Positions 12,301-22,775 of a DNA stretch of 64,000 nt are shown here, in pieces (position 1 is the first letter of the stretch; each line of letters starts with the position of its first letter). Made by a program: the position numbers and the translations under genes. The notes under the pieces are model-generated. The model did not search any database. It was not told where the DNA came from and was given only the letters and a program-made list of their open reading frames with translations. The DNA is from Ostrinia nubilalis (Eukaryota; Arthropoda; Insecta; Lepidoptera; Crambidae). The DNA lies in NCBI RefSeq assembly GCF_963855985.1, contig NC_087118.1:6324001-6388000 (forward strand). The letters are read 5' to 3'.

Positions 12301-13629
12301 TTACGTTTTGTCCTGTAACGAGGCTGGTATTGGAAAATTTTCACATTCGTTTATTGGTTCATTTTGTTCTATGGCTGGATGTTCGTATTCTTGATCATCG
12401 CAAGTTTCTGGGTATTCGGAATAATTTGGTTGCTCAAAATCATATTGGTCTTGAGGGAAATACTCAGGGTATTCCTGGTATTCGGAAATTTCGGGTTCAT
12501 CTAGGTAATAAAGCTCATTAAGCTTGAAGCCTTGAGGTCTCTGGGGTAATGTACGCATGGTTACATCAGTGGGCTGGTGTGTAGGGGGTTTATATCCTAA
12601 TTGCTGGTTATTAAGCTGTGGTCTATAGCCAAATTGCTGAGGTTGGTTTAGTTGGGGTCGGTAACCGAATTGCTGCTGGTTTAGTTGCGGTCGGTATCCG
12701 AATTGTTGGTTATTTAGTTGGGGTCGGTATCCGAATTGTTGGTTGTTTAGTTGGGGTCGGTATCCGAATTGTTGGTTCACTTGTGGTCGGTATCCGAACT
12801 GTTGGTTTTGTTGGGGTTTATAACCGAACTGCGGTTGATTTTGTTGTTGTGGTATTTTATGCTGTTTGCTAAGGGTAATTCCAAATTTAAATTGTTGTTG
12901 CGTATTGTTATTTGGTTGTAGGCCAAATTTAAATTGTGGTTGCGGATTAAAGAACTGTTTTAATCCCATAGTGTTTGGATTGGGCGTAAACGGGTTGTTG
13001 ACCATTGGTTGTGGTCTTGGTTGAAATAAATTTGATTTGAGCATTTTGTTTCGTGAGTTATATTGGTGAAGGAAATTTACTTCCTCCAGCACAATACTGA
13101 GGGCACTCTTTAATGAGCTGCAACCTTTTAGACGGACTATCCTAAGAAGGTCCTCGGGCAAATTGTATAAAAAGACATTCATAGCTAAGTTGTCGTAAAT
13201 TATTGCTTTACTTCGTTTCAAATTTTCATCTGCTATTAAGTTAACTTTTGCAATTAAAGTACTTTTTACGTGTTGGATTCTGTTACAGAAATCTAGGTAT
13301 GATTCGCTATTGGTAATTTTCAACGTTTCTAGTTCTATGGCTATGCATTCTTCGGATCGCGGGTCACCGAAGTGCTGTTCAAGTGCTAGCTTTAACTCTG
13401 TCCATGTTGAAATATCTTGACGCTCGCTAATGAGCGTTGCTGCTTTTCCGGTTAGTCTTGATGTAATTACGTGGTATACGTATAGGTCTTGGTCTGGGTT
13501 TCCATCTACTCTACATGTTCTGATTACATATTCGCACTTTTGAATAAACAAGTTGAGTAATTTTTCATCGCCGTTGAAGACGGGGATGACAGAACTCATT
13601 TCACGCGGTATCTGAACGATGCGGTCCAT
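12301..13629 (-). CDS. gag: Gag polyprotein with Gln-rich QFGYRPQ repeats
   Basis: Structural Gag of the errantivirus-like element. I start it at the ATG giving MDRIVQIPREMSS; the frame is open ten codons further without an ATG. The first 200 residues match the usual retrotransposon Gag fold (PVFNGDEKLLNLFIQKCE, AATLISE, WTELKLALEQHFGDPRS). The C-terminal half is Gln/Asn/Tyr-rich with about eight imperfect copies of QQFGYRPQLNN (12,600-12,850). No CCHC zinc knuckle is present, as in many errantiviruses; the repeats may serve RNA binding or assembly (inference). The frame is intact. Confidence 0.9.
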   Translation of the reverse strand: MDRIVQIPREMSSVIPVFNGDEKLLNLFIQKCEYVIRTCRVDGNPDQDLYVYHVITSRLTGKAATLISERQDISTWTELKLALEQHFGDPRSEECIAIELETLKITNSESYLDFCNRIQHVKSTLIAKVNLIADENLKRSKAIIYDNLAMNVFLYNLPEDLLRIVRLKGCSSLKSALSIVLEEVNFLHQYNSRNKMLKSNLFQPRPQPMVNNPFTPNPNTMGLKQFFNPQPQFKFGLQPNNNTQQQFKFGITLSKQHKIPQQQNQPQFGYKPQQNQQFGYRPQVNQQFGYRPQLNNQQFGYRPQLNNQQFGYRPQLNQQQFGYRPQLNQPQQFGYRPQLNNQQLGYKPPTHQPTDVTMRTLPQRPQGFKLNELYYLDEPEISEYQEYPEYFPQDQYDFEQPNYSEYPETCDDQEYEHPAIEQNEPINECENFPIPASLQDKT

Positions 13630-13659
13630 GGTTTGTTTATTTATTCGCGTTGGTGTCAA

Positions 13660-14265
13660 TGGATGTGATCGATGTTTGTATCACTTCTATAAACAGGAAC
13701 GCGATTAAATTCTAAGTAACTAATATGTACAATGTTACAAACTATTAAACTAAACTTAACACTTAATAAACACAATTGGAAATTAATTATATGTTTTACT
13801 TTAATTAATTTCTTTTAACTTCAATTAATTTCTTTTTAACTTCAATTTAATTTTTTCACTTTATGATCGGGTTCGCCTTTTCATAAATTAGTATTTTTAT
13901 TTTATTACCTATATAAGTGATGAGGGTTTCTTTTTCACAAATACGGTTTTTCACACAAAAATTTCATATTAACTTAAACTAACAAAGAAAATAAAATTAC
14001 TTACTTTTGATGTTTGAAAAATAGGCAATTTTAGATTCAGACACTTATCTAAGGATCGAATATGACAGGATAGAAAGGAATAGCGATTTTGGTCTACTCA
14101 CAAACTGCCCATCACTCGAAGTTGAGTCTGCCGACGAATAATCTCCAGGTGCGGTCGTAGAGGCTTTTTCCAAGTTGACAAATTTGTTTGTTCGGTGGAT
14201 TTCCGTTTAAGGCAGCAAGAAAGTGCCCGGCGCGCACTGAAGTTAAGTGTTTTCGCGTCGCGGAA
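13660..14265 (-). other. 5' leader of the errantivirus-like element
   Basis: AT-rich untranslated region between the 5' LTR/primer-binding site and gag. No coding potential is seen. It contains direct repeats of ttaatttctttt (13,800-13,840). Confidence 0.7.
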
Positions 14266-14283
14266 ATCCTACCGGCTGCGCCA
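14266..14283 (-). other. Primer-binding site (TGGCGCAGCCGGTAGGAT)
   Basis: On the minus strand the TGG-initial 18-mer starts at the last base of the 5' LTR. It resembles the serine-tRNA-type site of the 17.6/297/ZAM errantivirus group (recalled, not checked against a tRNA set). Confidence 0.75.
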
Positions 14284-14510
14284 GTCAAGTTGTGGCCTGC
14301 CCGGAGTGTCTTTTAAAAAATACAATTTTTAATTAAAGAGACGTTTATTCGTCTAGAGATGCGGCTTAAGACTAAATGTTCTGAGGGAACTTTCGCGGCT
14401 CGCAGGCCAGCGGGATGTTTAGTCTACAAATGATTCTGTTAACTCTTCAAAACAATTCCTAGAATATAGGTTGCTGATCACGCAGCATTGAAGAGTTGGC
14501 AGATGTAACT
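14283..14510 (-). repeat. 5' LTR of the errantivirus-like element
   Basis: A 228-bp copy matching 6,605-6,832, ending at the ACCT target duplication. On the minus strand it supplies the promoter end of the element. Confidence 0.95.
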
Positions 14511-14514
14511 ACCT

Positions 14515-15146
14515 TGAGAACCAAAAATATTATTTATTAAAATAAAATAACTCACGAACATTTTCCCAGAAGTAAAGCTGAAGCGCAGAGTTACAGCACG
14601 AAGAATCGAAGATGATCAGATATGAATCGCAGAAAAATAATGATAATTACTTCACTTACCGCTTATTTTATATCCAAATTTTCACTCACACAAACACTGT
14701 AAAACAGTCAAAATAACGCACACACCAAATAATGCCGATCAGCAATTGATTGAACAAACAAGTTTATCAAATTACTTTAAAATATTATTTACCCATCAGC
14801 AACTTTTATTCGCGTGAAATTTACGAAATATTATTTCAATCACTAGGGATTGACCGCGGCTCCACCTGCACATTTTTGATTTTTCACAAAGTTTCAACCA
14901 AATCACACTTATGGTTTTATTTATGGTTTATATGACTCAAAATCATTTGATGTAGTTAGTAATATTAGTCGCTCAAATCAATAATAATTATGTATTATTA
15001 TGAATAGGTATTTCAAATTCAGAGCTTCCTCCAATTTGCAGGCACGCTTCTGTTACAGTTTTATAAAACGTTCATGTACCTACAGACAATATGTTCCCCA
15101 ACAGTGGGAGTATAGGATCCAGCAGCGTTGTGATGAAATGATTTAT
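14515..15146. other. Non-coding spacer between two LTR elements
   Basis: AT-rich. A possible GTGAGT donor on the minus strand at about 14,551 could belong to an upstream exon of gene X copy 1, but its phase does not join cleanly to the 6,433 exon, so none is called. Confidence 0.3.
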
Positions 15147-15151
15147 ATAAG

Positions 15152-15696
15152 TGTTAGCGTCATATTTATATTTATACAATAACTATTGTTATTTTAGTAA
15201 TTTTTAAATTGATTGTAACAATGAAGTAATAATTAACCTATTTTATTTAATGTATTTTATTTGATTTCCGTTTATTTTGGTTCAATTAACTAGGATTGCA
15301 ACAAATATTATTTTAATAACTACCGGTAATTTTATTAATATTTATTGTCGATTATAATGGTAAAATATAAAACTATTTTTAGAAATATTTTATTATTATA
15401 CACTTTCTTTAGTTTTCAATCAATTTCTGTTACGAGTTGTTAATTTGACTACAATTACTAAAGCCCAATCAGAGACGTCAGCCAATCGGAAGCGTCGACC
15501 AATCACAGCACACCGACTTGTGGTGGGGGTGATTGAGCGGGGCATTCGATAGCAGAGCGAGAGTCAGTCTTGATCGAGCGCTGAGCGGAGTAACAGTTAA
15601 GGACGAAATATTAATATTGTAAAAGTGTTGTGTGAAATATACTGTGAAAGTGCTGAAAAGTTATACGGAGTTTAATTTCCACTGACCTGACCCAAT
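15152..15696 (+). repeat. 5' LTR of the gag-only element
   Basis: Identical by eye to 19,166-19,710. It contains a GC-richer block (15,480-15,600) likely to be the promoter/R region. The sequence immediately after it, aggtcagaagtgggatta (15,697 on), is in the position of the primer-binding site. Confidence 0.93.
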
Positions 15697-16223
15697 AGGT
15701 CAGAAGTGGGATTACCAAGAAAATTTTGCATTTTCTTACGCCCACGAGCCAGAAAACAAACGTAAGTACGTTAGTAAATTTGTAATGGTTAACCTAATGT
15801 ACGAGTATTTTTTTTTCTTCTTTCACTCCCTTCTTGTTCTTTTATTATTTGACTTGATCAACAAATATGAAAAGGTTTTTCACTTATTTTTAAGCTATTT
15901 ATGGGAAACTTTTTTTTTAATTCCTCTGATAAATTGTGAAGTGATAGAGAAGTAAAAAAAAAAAAATATATTGTCTTGCAACTGGGAAATATTTGACTTA
16001 TTACGCCGCTAGGTGATTAAATTTATCCTGGCATTTGCTAATTTTATGAAGGTTACATTGCTCTAATTACTATGAGGTTTAAATGTAATTTTAAAATACA
16101 ATATTCGATTTATAATACGCATGTTCCTATTAGGCAGTGGTATCTACTTTAAAGTATAAAATTGAGATGGTACTGATGTGACATATATTAAGCTGGTCTC
16201 TGTAAGTTTCAGATAATTGAAAA

Positions 16224-17684
16224 ATGATGGAGGATAGCGATGATGCCCTAGGTGGAGGGTTTGATAGAAGGGATGCCCTAGGTGGAGGGTTTGAAAGGAG
16301 GGATGCCCTAGGTGGAGGGTTTGAAAGGAGGGATGCCCTAGGTGGAGGGTTTGAAAGGAGGGATGCCCTAGGTGGAGGGTTTGAAAGGAGGGATGCCCTA
16401 GGTGGAGGGTCTAAAAGGAGGACAGCCCTAGGTGGAGGGTTGAGGATGAGGTACAAAGGGGTACCTGAGGAAAGGGATAAGGAAGGGAATACATCTGATG
16501 AAGAAGGAAGTGTTATACTACCTTCAAGGCAAGAAGGCGTACGACATGCTACTTGTAAGGGGAGAACAAACCGATCTTCACGACCAGTATTGCGGAGACG
16601 GCGCTATACTACTTCGTCGTCGGAAACTGAAGGAGAGCCACTCTCTCCACCACCAAGGGAGAAAAGAAGCTCTAGGAAGAGGCGCGGAACTGGTGACTCA
16701 AGGAAAAGGGCACGGGTCATTTATTCATCTTCAGAATCAAGAAATCAGTCGCCATCTCCGAAAAGAAAAAGACCATTGGAGAACAGAGAAGAGGAACGGG
16801 ATACCAAGTTAGTAGATAAATTTCTGTCTATTTTAGAAAAAGTTAAGAGTTCGGATAAGCCGAAAATTACTTTTAATTCGAGTGTGATACCGGAGTTCGA
16901 CCCTTTATCTAGAGATCAAACTGTCTCGACATGGATCACTAAAGTAGAGGAATGTGCCGAGGTTTATGGATGGGAAGAAAGGGAGATTATCCACTATTCC
17001 CTACCAAAATTAAGCGGCGTTGCTAGAACATGGTATCAGGGTCTAACTTCGATATTACATACGTGGTCAGAATGGAAAAGGAAACTAATTGAATCCTTTC
17101 CATGTAGAGAAGATTATGCCGAACTCTTAACCGAAATGTTATCTAAGAAGGCTAAATATGGTGATTCTTTAGAGCATTACTATTATGCAAAAATTAATTT
17201 GATAAATAGATGTAAAATCACCGGCAAACAAGCAGTAGATTGTCTTTTGTACAGTATAGAGGATCGGGCAGTAAAAGTTGGTGCCCAGGCAGCACAATTT
17301 CGAGAGCCAGAACAGGTGCTTAAATATTTCAAAACAGTTAAAATAGGGCAGAGCAGAGACAACCAAGATACGATGAGGAGACGTTCTGAAAACAACGTGG
17401 ATTGCGCAGATTCTTCGAAATCAGGTAACACCAACCCCATAATTAGGTGCTTCAACTGCAACGAGATCGGGCATCCAAGTTTCAAGTGTGAAAAGACGGC
17501 ATCTTCCGTGAAATGTCACAACTGTAATGAGGTGGGTCACCGTAGTTATAAGTGCGATAAAGCTCCTTCTAAATGCATGACATGTGATCGGGTTGGTCAT
17601 CTTACTTCCAACTGTTATAAAAACATAGGCAAGTCAGTTTCTAATGAGTCCGAAAATACTTCAAAACAGAAACTTGTATCTTAA
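16224..17684 (+). CDS. gag: Gag with N-terminal DALGGGFERR repeats and three CCHC knuckles
   Basis: A 486-residue Gag, open from ATG to TAA. Residues 7-70 are six or seven tandem copies of the decapeptide DALGGGFERR, encoded by a 30-bp minisatellite (16,242-16,440). A basic Ser/Arg-rich region follows (to about residue 190), then a retrotransposon gag domain (FDPLSRDQTVSTWITKVEE, WYQGLTSILHTWSEWKRKL) and three zinc knuckles: CFNCNEIGHPSFKC, CHNCNEVGHRSYKC and CMTCDRVGHLTSNC (17,446-17,625). The knuckles bind RNA during packaging. The gene stays open although pol is largely gone, which suggests either recent insertion or selection on Gag in cis. The decapeptide repeat is not a feature I know from this family. 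Confidence 0.92.
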   Translation: MMEDSDDALGGGFDRRDALGGGFERRDALGGGFERRDALGGGFERRDALGGGFERRDALGGGSKRRTALGGGLRMRYKGVPEERDKEGNTSDEEGSVILPSRQEGVRHATCKGRTNRSSRPVLRRRRYTTSSSETEGEPLSPPPREKRSSRKRRGTGDSRKRARVIYSSSESRNQSPSPKRKRPLENREEERDTKLVDKFLSILEKVKSSDKPKITFNSSVIPEFDPLSRDQTVSTWITKVEECAEVYGWEEREIIHYSLPKLSGVARTWYQGLTSILHTWSEWKRKLIESFPCREDYAELLTEMLSKKAKYGDSLEHYYYAKINLINRCKITGKQAVDCLLYSIEDRAVKVGAQAAQFREPEQVLKYFKTVKIGQSRDNQDTMRRRSENNVDCADSSKSGNTNPIIRCFNCNEIGHPSFKCEKTASSVKCHNCNEVGHRSYKCDKAPSKCMTCDRVGHLTSNCYKNIGKSVSNESENTSKQKLVS

Positions 17685-17687
17685 GTA

Positions 17688-18835
17688 ATGACAGAGGTTA
17701 CTGGTATCAAAAAATGTGTGTATGTAATGGATTTAAAAGTAAATGGGTCTATAATTTCTTGTCGCATCAATCTAGGGAGTAAATGCTCTTTAATTCAGAT
17801 TCCAATTCTCTGAACCTAAAAATGGTTTATCTAAATGATGACGCAACCTTGCCAACCCTCAGTGGTGTAGGAGCTAATAATAATATGGTCATTACGCTTG
17901 GAGTAGTAGTTGCCACGGTACCTAGAAGATCGATATAATATCAGATAATATCATCTCGTACTTAGTGGAAGACGTTCTGGCGCGTCCTGTCTTGTAAGGT
18001 CTTCCTTCTTCTTCTTCTTCTTCTTCTCTTATTAATGGCGATGAACTTGTGTTCTTTTTCGCCACGTCTTGTAAGGCCATCCCTTTACTGAAAAACTAGA
18101 CATCCTTATAATTCCCTAACGATATTAAGTTTGACTCTTGAGGTTCTCATGTATGTATACAATGCGCGCAATCCAAGTTTCTGCTGATTGCGAATTGCTA
18201 GATTTTAAAATTGATGTAAAGGTCACGTTACGTGGTTTGAGAGGTCAGGAATATTATCTTACAATATTATAAAAATATTATAGATGTCTCACAGAAACCG
18301 ATATGTACCTATTATAAAGTATTTCAAGACTTTGTCGTGTCCTACGATATAAAGCATATTCAAAAGGCCCAGGACTAGTGGGCAGGTTAAATATTTTAGA
18401 TTATCGCACTATTTTAGATGCATTATCCCCATCCATCCATGGCGGCGACGACAAATGATAGGATAAGCACCTACAAACATACAGGTTGGTATTGGTACAT
18501 TACTAACATAAGACTACACCGAAGAGCCCTTCAGAATTGTAAAAGTGGAACAGAAGGTAAAGTATGCCATTAATTTTTAAGCACTGGCCACACAGTACAA
18601 TGATAGAGACCTGGTACGCGTGGAGAGGCAAGTACCTACCTCACGATGGTAAATAAAAAGATGGAAACCTGTAGTAAACTATCAAGATCCCTACCGTATA
18701 GTCCTCGATACTGACAGGTTTGTTATTAAGGACACACCTTTTACTCGAAAAAGTGGGTAGATTTGGATGAATTTCAATAAAAATTTTGAGTCTGAATCAT
18801 CTGAAAATGACATTGCAAAAGATGAGTAAATAGTA
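17688..18835 (+). pseudogene. pol remnants: protease start and integrase C-terminus
   Basis: Just after gag, 17,688-17,930 reads as a retropepsin-like fragment (DLKVNGSIISCRINLGSKCS), in which the catalytic Asp-Thr/Ser-Gly is replaced by NLGS, followed by a broken tract. An integrase tail (DPYRIVLDTDRFVIKD, about 18,685-18,735) and a Ser/Glu/Asp-rich end (ESESSENDIAKDE then stop, about 18,790-18,830) close the coding part. Everything between is lost. A (CTT)n microsatellite lies at 18,003-18,031 in the gap. Confidence 0.6.
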
Positions 18836-19165
18836 AATTTAAATTGGGTAATGTCCTCTCTCAGAAACACTTGTAACATGTTGATTGTCTGTTGTAATAA
18901 TAAATAGTATGATGTCGGTGACTTTATATCCACTTTATTATATATGCTTTTAATATATCTAAATGAAATAGGTAATTATAATTTACACCAACTCTTTATG
19001 ATTAGTTTTGTAGATAAAACCAATTTGAATTAGTTCTAATATTTATATTAAGTCTATTAGGATGTTTTTTTCCATGAAATGTCAATTATGTTATATTGCA
19101 TGTTATATTTTTTGTTTAAATGAAATAATAAGCGATGGGACTCGCTTTAAGTAGGATGGCCGAGC

Positions 19166-19710
19166 TGTTAGCGTCATATTTATATTTATACAATAACTAT
19201 TGTTATTTTAGTAATTTTTAAATTGATTGTAACAATGAAGTAATAATTAACCTATTTTATTTAATGTATTTTATTTGATTTCCGTTTATTTTGGTTCAAT
19301 TAACTAGGATTGCAACAAATATTATTTTAATAACTACCGGTAATTTTATTAATATTTATTGTCGATTATAATGGTAAAATATAAAACTATTTTTAGAAAT
19401 ATTTTATTATTATACACTTTCTTTAGTTTTCAATCAATTTCTGTTACGAGTTGTTAATTTGACTACAATTACTAAAGCCCAATCAGAGACGTCAGCCAAT
19501 CGGAAGCGTCGACCAATCACAGCACACCGACTTGTGGTGGGGGTGATTGAGCGGGGCATTCGATAGCAGAGCGAGAGTCAGTCTTGATCGAGCGCTGAGC
19601 GGAGTAACAGTTAAGGACGAAATATTAATATTGTAAAAGTGTTGTGTGAAATATACTGTGAAAGTGCTGAAAAGTTATACGGAGTTTAATTTCCACTGAC
19701 CTGACCCAAT
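19166..19710 (+). repeat. 3' LTR of the gag-only element
   Basis: A 545-bp copy of the 5' LTR. The sequence just before it (gtaggatggccgagc) occupies the polypurine-tract position but is only weakly purine-rich. Confidence 0.93.
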
Positions 19711-19964
19711 ATAAGGCATTCCTGATAATGTACTACATAGATTATTTACTAGCTTTGCTTACAGTTTTGACAATTTGTTATCTTAAATCCATATTTCATC
19801 TAAATCCGTTCAGCCGGTAAAGCTTATGAGTAAACAAGTCAATAATTCGATACGAAATCCATCAATCCGTTTGGAAGATACGAGGTAAGAAATAAAACAT
19901 GAACATAATTACACACATACAAGATAATATGTGTGAAAAACATAACTTAAAAATAAAATAAAAT

Positions 19965-20338
19965 TATACAGGCTCAAGGTCACCCAAAGGGCGATGGAGC
20001 GGGCTATGCTCGGAGTTTCCCTGCGTGATCGAATCAGAAATGAGGAGATCCGTAGGAGAACCAAAGTAACCGACATAGCTCGCAGAATTGCTAAAATCAA
20101 GTGGCAGTGGGCGGGGCACATAGCTCGTAGAGACGATGGCCGTTGGGGCAGGAAAGTTCTCGAGTGGCGACCACGGGCTGGAAAACGTAGCGTGGGCAGG
20201 CCTCCTACTAGGTGGACCGACGATCTGGTAAGGGTCGCGGGAAGAGCCTGGATGCGGGCAGCGCAGGACCGTTCATTGTGGAAAACCTTGGGGGAGGCCT
20301 TTGTCCAGCAGTGGACGTCATTTGGCTGAAACGAACGA
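19965..20338 (+). pseudogene. RTE-type LINE, 3' fragment
   Basis: 5'-truncated non-LTR retrotransposon. The frame 19,970-20,329 encodes the conserved end of reverse transcriptase ORFs of the RTE/BovB type: MLGVSLRDRIRNEEI, KWQWAGHIARRDDGRW, GRPPTRWTDDLVRVAG and a WMRAAQDRSLW ... VQQW tail. No upstream polymerase motifs are present, the usual outcome of incomplete target-primed reverse transcription. Confidence 0.85.
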
Positions 20339-20339
20339 A

Positions 20340-21050
20340 CAGGGTGACTTTGCAATCAGTGTCCAAATTTTTAGGAGCGACTCAGAATCAGTAACTTAAT
20401 CAATTTGCATAAAGAAAACACTTTTTTTTTTTTTCATATTTATTTAATTATTTATAACATTTGCGCATGTTTTAAAAATGGACACACTTTATTCATAGAA
20501 AATTACGTAATTTATAGTTAACTGCGAAGCTTAATAGACATAATAGTGCCCGAAAATAAGCCTTATCCTTTATGGGCACCCGCGAATAAGATTTTCAAAA
20601 TTGATTTGCGCAAACTGCTGTGATTAAAAATAATTAAGATAAAGTTGTATTGTTGGATACTGTTTACAAACTCGCCCTGTATTAATCGCGATGAAAACCT
20701 TTGTCGATAATAAGAAACTGACATAACAGTTTTGTACATAGGTACACTTGAGTGCAAAATAATGGATAACTAACTGTATTTACGATTCATTTTAAAACTA
20801 GTAATATGAACGTAATTCTTTTTAATTCTTTATAACCACAATCATATTCTTAACTACTTTTATCACTTGTTAGAAAACCTCAAATTCCATCTGAACATAA
20901 TTTACAGTATGTATGGTAAAAGTATTCAGACTTCCATAACGTTACAAATATCTCAGAATCTAATTAAAGACTTACGCCATTAACATTCTTAGTTACCAAT
21001 ATAAAGTTTAGGTAAATGATAAAATAAATAATAATAATAAATGTGGACAA
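20340..21050. other. Non-coding AT-rich stretch
   Basis: No gene or clear repeat seen apart from a T-tract at 20,423-20,435. Confidence 0.4.
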
Positions 21051-21175
21051 CATCACGTCATACATTGTTCTGATCCCAAAGTAAACAAATCGAACCCGGG
21101 ACCTCAGAACTAGCGATGTCATGAAAATCGATGCGTACACCACTCGACCATGGAGGTCTATAGATGAATTCATTG
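21050..21175 (-). repeat. tRNA-derived SINE fragment
   Basis: On the minus strand an A-box-like tggtcgagtggtgtacgca is followed after about 40 bp by a B-box-like gggttcgattt. This is the RNA polymerase III promoter of a tRNA-derived SINE. It matches the neighbouring SINE at 21,540-21,620 in layout. Confidence 0.65.
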
Positions 21176-21399
21176 CTCGCAAGTGTAATGTGTAATAAGA
21201 TATGTTAAGTTGACAGAAATGGGTTCGCACGCTATGTGTGTGCTAAATAAGCAAAGTTGATTATAAAGCTGTGCATACACTCCGTTATTTAGGTATTTAT
21301 AATATTAATTTGTTTTAGATTGTACGTATGTATATGTTAATATAGTAGATAATCTGTGATGATAATCCAGTTTAGCATAAGTTTCACTTAGCATCGAGC

Positions 21400-21640
21400 A
21401 ACATTCGTCTGATTAAATAAATATACCAAACGTCCAATACATTGCTCTAATCCAAATAAGAAGCTTTTTAAGCGCTTCTTGTATAATGGAATCAGAAACA
21501 ACGAACATCCAGACTTGAGACAATAAAGTGCTTTTTCTATATTGTTCTGTCCGGGAATCAAACCCGTGATCTCAGAGCTGTCGACACTTTGATAACCGAT
21601 GTGAACGCCTATCGACCACAGCGGTTGTGGATTGTCATCA
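21400..21640 (-). repeat. tRNA-derived SINE, minus orientation
   Basis: The head on the minus strand has an A box (gtggtcgataggcgttcac) and a B box (gggtttgattcccgg), followed by a tail towards 21,400. Same type as the fragment at 21,050-21,175; not a functional tRNA because no cloverleaf can be formed. Confidence 0.65.
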
Positions 21641-21663
21641 TCGTAAGTAAAGTAACTAACTAT

Positions 21664-21930
21664 GTAGTCGGCCGTTTGGTGTAGTGGTTCGAAACGGACT
21701 ACTATACCGGAGGTAGCGGGTTCGATTCCCGCACAGTACAAACATTTGTGTGCATGAACATATTTGTTTGTATTGGACTGGGTGTTTTCTATGTATAATA
21801 AGTATGTATTTACAAAAAAAAAGTATTTAAGTATGTTTATATCCCTTGTCTAGTACCCATAGTACAAGCTTTGCTTAGTTTGGGACTAGAAGCGCAGTGT
21901 AAAATGTCTAAGGATATTTATTATTTATTA
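21664..21930 (+). repeat. tRNA-derived SINE, family 2, copy 1
   Basis: The A box tggtgtagtggttcgaaac and B box gggttcgattcccgc are 30 bp apart, followed by a tail rich in tgtttgtattgg and ending in (TTATT)n. A near-identical copy lies at 40,793-41,055, and a diverged one at 38,650-38,757. All three are in the plus orientation. Confidence 0.8.
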
Positions 21931-22244
21931 TTATGTATGGTTGGCTATAAACAGTGTGCCCTCGCCTTAACGTACACGAGCAAGTAACCCGTGATGTCAT
22001 GTTTCTTTCATTTGAAGCAATGTTCCGATCAGTAGTGTGTGATTGTGTAGTTGAATTGAAATATTCAAAAACTTTGCTTTTAGTATTAACATTTTTATTT
22101 AAATCGTTTATTTTATATTAACATCATTTATTGAGTAGGGGGCTGAATTGTTTTTCTTTTTCATGCAGAGTTAATTTACGTTTCAGTAGTCGTTGTTTAG
22201 AATATTTTTATGTGCTAATTTATTGTGGTGATATTTTTTAATGC

Positions 22245-22480
22245 TAAGTGGTGCCCTAAAAGTCGGGATGCAACCAGAAATAAGTACCCCTATTGGTATG
22301 GTTGTAAACAAGGCATTACCTATATACCCACAAACATGTTGTAAGTATATAATTTTAACGTTTTATTTTAAGTTGGATGCTTGATTCGTTCAATGCTTAA
22401 GTGTGTGCCCTGCAAGTCCGGGATACAGCCCGAAATAAGTACCCCTATTGGTATGGTTGTAAACTAGAGCATTAATAATA
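22245..22480 (+). repeat. Two-copy direct repeat, about 150 bp apart
   Basis: The phrase aagtacccctattggtatgg with its flanks (gtgccct...cggga...aaataagtacccc...gttgtaaac) occurs at 22,249-22,312 and 22,399-22,475, about 85 percent similar. Function unknown. Confidence 0.7.
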
Positions 22481-22775
22481 CGAATTTAATCAACATCCAT
22501 TAAAATTTACAAATAAAACGTTAATTTTATTAAATATGCTATAACTGATTACAGGAATTTACACATATTGGTTGGTTTTTATTTAACAGGGTGAAAATCG
22601 GTTCAGCCTTTTTGTTATAAGACGTTATTAATGTCTCACAATTAGTGATCGAACAATAAAAGCATTAGTTTTTGAAATAATAAGTGTATGTGTGTGCGTG
22701 TGTGATATACTTCAATTGTGCACGGTTTTATCATCGGTCGTTGAAAGAACAGGTATGTTTTCATGTCAATAATTT

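Larger units (their letters stand above)
6605..14510 (-). mobile_element. Errantivirus-like Ty3/Gypsy element, full length
   Basis: A 7.9-kb element with 228-bp direct LTRs at 6,605-6,832 and 14,283-14,510, flanked by the 4-bp duplication ACCT (6,601-6,604 and 14,511-14,514). Read on the minus strand the LTR begins AGTTACATC and ends TTGACT. The LTRs appear to differ at one base (catgcag against cacgcag near the inner end), indicating a fairly recent insertion. The minus strand carries gag, pol and env in that order, with a primer-binding site at the 5' LTR and a purine tract at the 3' LTR. Pol has one stop and one frameshift and env has one frameshift, so this copy is probably not autonomous. 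It lies upstream of the last traceable gene X copy 1 exon and may separate that gene from its 5' end. Confidence 0.95.
15152..19710 (+). mobile_element. LTR retroelement with intact gag and deleted pol
   Basis: A 4.56-kb plus-strand element with 545-bp LTRs at 15,152-15,696 and 19,166-19,710, both starting TGTTAGCG and ending GACCCAAT, flanked by the 5-bp duplication ATAAG (15,147-15,151 and 19,711-19,715). I saw no difference between the two LTRs, so insertion was recent. The interior holds a complete gag, a protease remnant (17,688-17,930) and an integrase C-terminal remnant (about 18,640-18,830). Reverse transcriptase, RNase H and the integrase core are missing, so mobilisation would need enzymes supplied in trans. 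The zinc-knuckle gag and protease suggest a Ty3/Gypsy origin. Confidence 0.93.

Noticed and set aside
14551..14640. First exon of gene X copy 1
   Set aside because: A GTGAGT donor exists but the phase does not fit the next exon and no supporting motif is present.
21664..21740. Functional tRNA gene
   Set aside because: A and B boxes are present but no acceptor stem or cloverleaf closes, and near-identical copies with the same tail occur elsewhere; it is a SINE.
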